From the NCBI RefSeq assembly GCF_039539485.1, contig NZ_BAABDF010000001.1, forward strand, positions 186,001 through 250,000: a stretch of 64,000 bases of DNA, in the 5' to 3' direction. This document shows positions 58,935-64,000 of the stretch, piece after piece (positions within the stretch are counted from its first letter, which is position 1; every line of letters begins with the position of its first letter). Source of the DNA: Celeribacter arenosi (GTDB taxonomy: Bacteria; Pseudomonadota; Alphaproteobacteria; Rhodobacterales; Rhodobacteraceae). The translations under genes were made by a program, and so were the position numbers. The notes beneath the pieces are model-generated. The model worked only from the letters and a program-made list of their open reading frames with translations. It was not told the origin of the DNA and made no database searches.

Positions 58935-60716
58935 CTAGAGGGGGGCGACGGCTTCGCGCAGCCACGCGCGGGCATCGTCGGAAAGGCGAGGGGAGATTCT
59001 GTCCCACACCAAGGCGTGGTATTCGTCGATCCAATCACGCTCCCATGGTGCGAGAGCATCCGGATGGATCAGATTGCGGTCGATGGGCACGAAGGTCAGT
59101 GTCTCGAACTCGAACATCTCGCGCTTGTCCGACCCAGGCGGCATTTGGGCAGGTTGAACCACGATCAGGTTTTCAATGCGAATGCCAAACGCGCCTTCGC
59201 GGTAATATCCGGGCTCGTTGGAGAGGATCATCCCCTCTTCGAGCGCCACATCCGAAACGCGTGATAGCCGCTGCGGGCCCTCGTGCACGGATAGGTAAGC
59301 GCCCACACCGTGGCCTGTCCCGTGGTCATAGTCTCGCCCCTGACGCCAGAGGGCGGATCGGGCCAAGGCATCCAGATGCGCGCCTGTGATCCCTTTGGGG
59401 AAACGTGCCGCCGAGATGGCAATCATGCCCTGCAGGACGGCGGTGAAAGCTTCGCGTTCATCCGCGCCAATATCGCCCAAGGCGACGGTGCGGGTAATAT
59501 CCGTGGTCCCGTCGACATATTGTCCGCCGCTGTCGATGAGGAGCAATTCACCCTCTGCAAGGGGGCGATTGGTTTCTTCGCTCACGCGGTAATGGACAAT
59601 CGCGCCATTCGGGCCAGAGCCGCAGATCGTTTCAAACGAAATGTCCTTGAGCGCGTTGGTCGCGCGCCGGAATCCTTCGAGTTTTTTGACCACGTCGATC
59701 TCGGACAGTGTTTCGACAGCCTGATCGGAGAGCCATGCCAGAAACTCGACCATGGCCGCGCCGTCGCGCAAATGCGCTTCGCGGGTGCCTTCGATTTCCT
59801 GCGGTGTTTTGCGGGCTTTTGGCAGTTGACACGGATCGGTGCCCTCAACCACGTCGGCTTTTGTGAGCAGACTTACCACCGCATGTGGGGCGCTGGCCGG
59901 ATCGACCAGAACGCGACCCTCAAGGGCGGAGAGGGCTTCGGCCAGGGCGGCATCATCGTAGATTGAAATTCGAGGGTCCTCGGGGAGGTCCGCGAATTTG
60001 GCCGGATTTGCGAAAAGGGACAGTTTGTCCTCCGCGGGAATGATCGCGAATGCCTGCACGACCGGTGTATGCGCGATGTCGCTGCCGCGGATGTTGAGCA
60101 ACCACGATATGGAATCGGGCAGGGTCAGGACCGCCGCGTCGGCACCGGATTTTTTGAGGCTCTCGCGAATTTCATCCAGTTTGTCATCGGAGGTGCGCCC
60201 TGTGAATTTGACCGATTGGGCGACCGCCAATGCGGCTGGCGGGGCGGGGCGGTCGGCCCATATCCGGTCCACGAGGTTCGCGCCTGCGACCAGTTCCGCG
60301 TCCGTGTCGGTCAATGCTTTGCGGATCGCGCGGATCTCGGCCACCGTGTGCAACCATGGGTCAAAACCGATCCGGCGGGCCTCAGTCTTTTTGAGCCAGT
60401 CGACGGGTTTGGTTGCGGGCCAGTCGATGAATTCGAACAGGGCGGGGTCACACTGCGCGCGCACTTGGACGGTGTAGCGACCGTCGGTGAATAGGGCGGC
60501 CTGCGAGAGGCCGATGACTGCGCTGCCTGCGGAGCCGGTGAACCCTGTTAGCCACGCCAGACGGTCATCGCAATCGGCGACCGTTTCGCCCTGATGGGCA
60601 TCCGCGCGCGGAACGAGGTAGGCGTCGAGACCAGCTTGGGCCATTTCAGCGCGCAGGGCAGTGACGCGGGGGGCGGCTTGGTCGGGGCGGCTCGTGACGT
60701 TGAAGCTTTGAAACAT
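58935..60716 (-). CDS. pepP: Xaa-Pro aminopeptidase (aminopeptidase P)
   Basis: The 593-residue M24B metallopeptidase removes N-terminal residues before proline. It has two creatinase-like N-terminal domains (to about 310) and a catalytic pita-bread domain. Metal ligands lie in LLIDSGGQYVDGTTDITRTV (two Asp), GTGHGVGAYLSVHEGP (His), ILSNEPGYYREGAFGIRIENL (Glu and Glu region). It resembles the long cytosolic aminopeptidase P of eukaryotes and alphaproteobacteria. Confidence 0.94.
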   Translation of the reverse strand: MFQSFNVTSRPDQAAPRVTALRAEMAQAGLDAYLVPRADAHQGETVADCDDRLAWLTGFTGSAGSAVIGLSQAALFTDGRYTVQVRAQCDPALFEFIDWPATKPVDWLKKTEARRIGFDPWLHTVAEIRAIRKALTDTDAELVAGANLVDRIWADRPAPPAALAVAQSVKFTGRTSDDKLDEIRESLKKSGADAAVLTLPDSISWLLNIRGSDIAHTPVVQAFAIIPAEDKLSLFANPAKFADLPEDPRISIYDDAALAEALSALEGRVLVDPASAPHAVVSLLTKADVVEGTDPCQLPKARKTPQEIEGTREAHLRDGAAMVEFLAWLSDQAVETLSEIDVVKKLEGFRRATNALKDISFETICGSGPNGAIVHYRVSEETNRPLAEGELLLIDSGGQYVDGTTDITRTVALGDIGADEREAFTAVLQGMIAISAARFPKGITGAHLDALARSALWRQGRDYDHGTGHGVGAYLSVHEGPQRLSRVSDVALEEGMILSNEPGYYREGAFGIRIENLIVVQPAQMPPGSDKREMFEFETLTFVPIDRNLIHPDALAPWERDWIDEYHALVWDRISPRLSDDARAWLREAVAPL

Positions 60717-60781
60717 CGCTCAAACCTTTGGTTTTGCATAAAGAATTTTAATCCGGATCGCCGGCGCGCGGTCAATCCGGT

Positions 60782-62656
60782 TCACGAGGCGCGGCGAATG
60801 CCCATGAAGCGGGCGCGCGCGCGCGGATCGCTGTCAAACAGGGCCGCGAGTTGTTCGGTCATCGCGCCGGCCAGTTGTTCGACGTCGGTAATCGTCACGG
60901 CGCGTTCGTAGTAGCGCGTCACATCATGACCGATCCCGATCGCGAGCAGTTCGACCTGTTTGCGCTTTTCGACCAACTCGATCACGTCGCGCAGGTGTTT
61001 TTCAAGCGTGTTCGCGGGGTTGACCGACAGCGTGGAGTCATCGACCGGCGCACCATCCGAAATCACCATCATGATTTTGCGGGCTTCCGACCGTGCGAGC
61101 ATCCGTTTGTGCGCCCACTCAAGCGCTTCACCGTCGATGTTTTCTTTGAGCAGGCCTTCTTTCATCATCAACCCGAGGTTCGCGCGGGTGCGGCGCATAG
61201 GTGCGTCGGCGGATTTGTAAACGATGTGGCGCAGATCATTCAGTCGACCCGGCGCGTGCGGGCGTCCCGCAGCGAGCCAGTCTTCTCGACTTTGTCCGCC
61301 TTTCCAAGCGCGGGTGGTGAAGCCGAGAATTTCGACTTTTACCGAGCAGCGTTCGAGTGTGCGTGCGAGAACATCCGCACAGATTGCGGCAATGGAAATC
61401 GGGCGACCACGCATCGAGCCGGAGTTGTCGAGCAGCAGTGTGACGACGGTATCGCGAAATTCGGTGTCCTTTTCGACCTTGAAGGAGAGGGGCGTGGTCG
61501 GGTTTGCCACGACCCGTGCGAGGCGCCCTGCGTCCAGAATGCCCTCTTCGCGATCGAACTCCCACGACCGGCTTTGCTGTGCCTGAAGGCGGCGTTGGAG
61601 TTTGTTGGCGAGGCGCGACACCGCACCTTTGAGTGGTTCAAGTTGTTGGTCGAGATAGGCGCGCAGGCGCTCCAACTCCGCAGGCTCCGCGAGGTCTTCG
61701 GCCAAGACTTCTTCATCGTATTGCGTTGTAAAGACTTGGTAATCCGGATCAGCCTCGGAATGCGGCATGGGCTGGGGCGGCTCCATTTCCGCCTCGTCCT
61801 GGGGCAGCTCTACTTCCTCGGAAAACTCTTCGTCGGCAAGGTCATCAGAGGAGACCGTGGCCTCCTGCATGTCCTGTTGCTCTTCGGTGCTATCCTCGGG
61901 TGAAGCGTCGGTTTCGGAATCCTGTTCCTGCTCTTCGCCTGTGGAATCTGGGTCTTCTTCTTCCTGTTCCGTCTCGGCGTTCTGGTCTTCTTCGGGGTCG
62001 GTCTGGTCGGGATCATCGCCCAATTGGTCGCCGTACCCGAGTTCTTCGATGACGCGGCGCGCGAGGCGGGCGAAGGCTTTTTGATCTTCCAGTGCGGAGT
62101 CGATGTCGTCGAAGGTGCCTTCGGTCTGGCCCTCGATAAAATCCTGCCAGAGCGACATGATATTGTCCGCGCCTGCGGGGAGATCGCGACCCGTCGCCTT
62201 GTGGCGCAGATAGTAGCCCATCGCCTGTGCGAGCGGGGCGTCTTCGGTTTTGGTCACACCGTCATACCCACGGCGCGCGGCATCGTTTCCGATTTTGGCG
62301 TCGATGTTTCCGGCGGTTCCGGGCATGTGGCGGGCACCCACGGCCTCGCAGCGCGCGGTTTCCAAGGCATCGTAGATGTCAAAAGCCATTTGGCCGGAAG
62401 GGGCGTAGCGGGTGAAGGTTTTGTTGTCGTGGAAGCGGTGGCGCAGCGCGAGCGCATCAGCGGTCCCGCGCGCGATCAGCACCTCTTCCTTCGTCAAGCG
62501 GCGCGAAACCTGTGGCAGGCGTAGGGTGTCGCCCGACAGGCCTGCGGGGTCCATAGAATAGGTGACCGACAACTCGGGGTCGTGGGCCATCACTTTGGTG
62601 GCTTCGGCGAGCGCTTTTTTGAACGGATCGGCCGCGTTATCTGTGGGCTTGGTCAT
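60782..62656 (-). CDS. cobT: Aerobic cobaltochelatase subunit CobT
   Basis: The 624-residue protein is a partner of CobS (AAA+) in the cobaltochelatase that inserts cobalt into hydrogenobyrinate a,c-diamide. The middle (about 210-300) is highly acidic with runs of Glu and Asp. The C-terminal von Willebrand A domain has the MIDAS LLLDNSGSMRGRPI near residue 410 and MMVISDGAPVDDS near 540. CobS is not in the window; it would be expected upstream on the minus strand, but the FMN reductase gene is there, so cobT is split from cobS here or cobS lies elsewhere. Confidence 0.94.
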   Translation of the reverse strand: MTKPTDNAADPFKKALAEATKVMAHDPELSVTYSMDPAGLSGDTLRLPQVSRRLTKEEVLIARGTADALALRHRFHDNKTFTRYAPSGQMAFDIYDALETARCEAVGARHMPGTAGNIDAKIGNDAARRGYDGVTKTEDAPLAQAMGYYLRHKATGRDLPAGADNIMSLWQDFIEGQTEGTFDDIDSALEDQKAFARLARRVIEELGYGDQLGDDPDQTDPEEDQNAETEQEEEDPDSTGEEQEQDSETDASPEDSTEEQQDMQEATVSSDDLADEEFSEEVELPQDEAEMEPPQPMPHSEADPDYQVFTTQYDEEVLAEDLAEPAELERLRAYLDQQLEPLKGAVSRLANKLQRRLQAQQSRSWEFDREEGILDAGRLARVVANPTTPLSFKVEKDTEFRDTVVTLLLDNSGSMRGRPISIAAICADVLARTLERCSVKVEILGFTTRAWKGGQSREDWLAAGRPHAPGRLNDLRHIVYKSADAPMRRTRANLGLMMKEGLLKENIDGEALEWAHKRMLARSEARKIMMVISDGAPVDDSTLSVNPANTLEKHLRDVIELVEKRKQVELLAIGIGHDVTRYYERAVTITDVEQLAGAMTEQLAALFDSDPRARARFMGIRRAS

Positions 62657-62802
62657 AGCCGAGTTAAACCATGCAGGGATGGGGCGAGCAAGGGGAAGCG
62701 AGGGCGCACATGAATTGCGCTTGTGTGCACATATGTTGCTGTTGCGATTTGGTTGTGTGCGTAGATATTTGGGATAGCACCCATTTACGAACAGGAGAGA
62801 CC

Positions 62803-63408
62803 ATGTCTACGCCTAAAATTGCAATCATCATCGGCTCCACACGGGAAACCCGTTTCGCCGATAAGCCCGCCGCATGGCTGATCGAAAAAGCAAAAGAGTT
62901 GCGCAGTGATCTCGACTTTGACTTGGTCGATCTGCGCGATTTCGACCTGCCGCTGTTTGACGAGCCTGCCTCCAATCTTTGGATGCCATCGCAGGACCCC
63001 AAAGCCGTCGCATGGCAGGAAAAGATCGCCCAGTACGATGGCTTCATTTTCCTCGTGGCGGAATACAATCACTCGATCACCGGCGCCCTGAAAAACGCGC
63101 TCGATCAGGCCTATAAAGAGTGGACCAAAAAGCCGATGACTGCTTTTGCCTACGGGTCCATGGGCGGCGCACGCGCTCTGGAACATCTGCGCGCCATCGC
63201 GGTTGAACTTCAAATGGTGCCCGTGCGCAGTGCGTTGCATCTCGGCGGGCGAGACTTTTTCGCCGTGCATCCCATGGGTGGCAATGCGCCATTGTCCACC
63301 GTGGAAGATGCGTTGGTCCCTTCGTTGACCGGCATGTTGGAAGACTTTTCGTGGTGGGTCAAAGCGACCTCTGCTGCACGGGCGTCTGACGCGGCAAAAG
63401 CGGCCTGA
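62803..63408 (+). CDS. NADPH-dependent FMN reductase
   Basis: The 201-residue flavodoxin-fold protein of the NADPH-FMN reductase family has the FMN-binding IIIGSTRETRFADKPAAW at the start and FLVAEYNHSITGALKNALDQAYKEW near residue 88. It reduces FMN or quinones. GGAGAG sits 7 nt before the ATG at 62803; the longer frame upstream contains runs of Cys and is spurious. Divergent from cobT. Confidence 0.93.
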   Translation: MSTPKIAIIIGSTRETRFADKPAAWLIEKAKELRSDLDFDLVDLRDFDLPLFDEPASNLWMPSQDPKAVAWQEKIAQYDGFIFLVAEYNHSITGALKNALDQAYKEWTKKPMTAFAYGSMGGARALEHLRAIAVELQMVPVRSALHLGGRDFFAVHPMGGNAPLSTVEDALVPSLTGMLEDFSWWVKATSAARASDAAKAA

Positions 63409-63553
63409 TCCAAAGGCCCATGGTTTCGCCGGACCCGAAAAGATGTGCGGCGAAGCAACGACCAGCGCGGCTCATACGGCGTGTTTCCAGTAGACGTGTC
63501 GTTTGGGCTGCGCTCTCGCCAGCTCTCTAGCCGGGGCAGCCTCGGCGTGACAT

Positions 63554-63943
63554 TCAGCTAAGGATCAAGGACAGGCAGGTCCCGATTTCAGCCGTTGCGC
63601 GACGGTGCGCATGGAGCGCAATCTCGGAATTCGGTGAAAAGTGCGCGCGCGTCAAAAGGGCAGAATGGGCCATCTTCGCCGATATGCGAAGGTGCATCAC
63701 GTCCGGTTTTCGATCGGGGTCCATGACGGATTCCAACAGGGTGACCATTGCGGAGCGCTGCGCCACTGTGCGGTCGGACGCGGGGTCGGAGATCAGCCAT
63801 TGGAATTCCATTTGGGCGGACAGGCGGCCTGCGCAATAGGCAAACTCGCGCGTGAGCGGGTCGAAAGGTCGGGCTTCGACCGCCGTGCCAAAGGTGGAAA
63901 GCATCGCGATTGCCGCCACATAGAAAGTTTTTAGACCGCCCAT
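63554..63943 (-). CDS. Small exported protein of unknown function
   Basis: The 129-residue product begins MGGLKTFYVAAIAMLSTFGT, then AVEA, a signal peptide cleaved near residue 24. The mature part has a FAYCAGRLSAQMEFQWLISD motif and a second Cys near the C-terminus (GTCLSLILS), suggesting a disulfide. The start codon lies in a 22-bp inverted repeat, with a possible promoter just upstream, so the mRNA could be nearly leaderless. No family recognised. Confidence 0.68.
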   Translation of the reverse strand: MGGLKTFYVAAIAMLSTFGTAVEARPFDPLTREFAYCAGRLSAQMEFQWLISDPASDRTVAQRSAMVTLLESVMDPDRKPDVMHLRISAKMAHSALLTRAHFSPNSEIALHAHRRATAEIGTCLSLILS

Positions 63944-63960
63944 AAAGTAAACTTTATGGG
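63939..63960. promoter_or_regulatory. Inverted repeat over the start codon
   Basis: CCCATAAAGT (63939-63948) and ACTTTATGGG (63951-63960) form perfect 10-bp arms with a 2-bp centre. On the minus strand TTGACT (63978-63973) and TAAAGT (63956-63951), 16 bp apart, resemble -35 and -10 elements, so the repeat covers the -10 region and start. A repressor or MerR-type activator site is likely, but no regulator is within the window. Confidence 0.5.
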
Positions 63961-64000
63961 TAAAAAGCTGATAGTCAATTAATCAAAATGAAAACTTTCG

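Noticed and set aside
1..64000. Insertion sequences, prophage or plasmid genes
   Set aside because: No transposase, integrase, phage structural or replication gene was seen. The window looks like core chromosome apart from the small anomalies listed.

Overview
The window is from the chromosome of an alphaproteobacterium, most likely Rhodobacteraceae (Roseobacter/Rhodobacter group). The reasons are a division/cell-wall (dcw) cluster ending ftsQ-ftsA-ftsZ-lpxC, a DUF2484 pair inside that cluster, a DUF1127 gene followed by CcsR-type ('cuckoo') small-RNA hairpins, and a CobT cobaltochelatase. All functions are read from translated sequence and remembered family motifs; no database search was possible.

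Layout. 1-7.7 kb: a Kef-type antiporter running off the left edge, a large bipartite envelope protein, a glycosyltransferase-like protein, a small exported protein, tRNA-Tyr, an rlmB-type methyltransferase, a candidate small RNA and a CoA-binding protein. 7.7-12.8 kb: a minus-strand histidine block, hisB-hisH-hisA-DUF2867-hisF-hisE in coding order. It is interrupted by a plus-strand DUF2147 gene and by a 196-bp fossil that joins the 5' end of a hisF copy to the 3' end of a hisA copy. 12.8-16.6 kb: a receiver-like gene behind a perfect CtrA-type site, a GntR-FAH hydrolase operon divergent from an SDR dehydrogenase around a perfect palindrome (probably deoxy-sugar acid catabolism), two identical tRNA-Gly genes and a MAPEG protein. 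16.7-26.9 kb: pyruvate carboxylase, a DHA2 efflux pump with divergent MarR regulator, an RHH protein, a PfpI-family protein and a UvrD helicase carrying an unusual insertion.

26.9-28.9 kb: a DUF1127 gene (ccaF1-like, minus strand) whose 3' region holds eight hairpins, each with CCUCCUCCC in the loop. They form four two-hairpin units, the last ending in a terminator. The divergent mrp/apbC gene follows.

28.9-53.6 kb: a long leader, then the dcw cluster mraZ-rsmH-ftsL-ftsI-murE-murF-mraY-murD-(ldh on the other strand)-ftsW-murG-murC-(APC permease, two DUF2484)-murB-ddlB-ftsQ-ftsA-ftsZ, then lpxC, bamD and recN. Many of these genes overlap or nearly touch. The two large non-coding gaps, before mraZ and before ftsZ, each hold a perfect DnaA box (TTATCCACA) beside a GANTC methylation site in nearly the same arrangement. 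This suggests cell-cycle control of both ends of the cluster.

55.3-64 kb: an FAD-linked oxidase, a ClC chloride channel, DUF427, aminopeptidase P, CobT, an FMN reductase and a small exported protein whose start region lies in a 22-bp inverted repeat.
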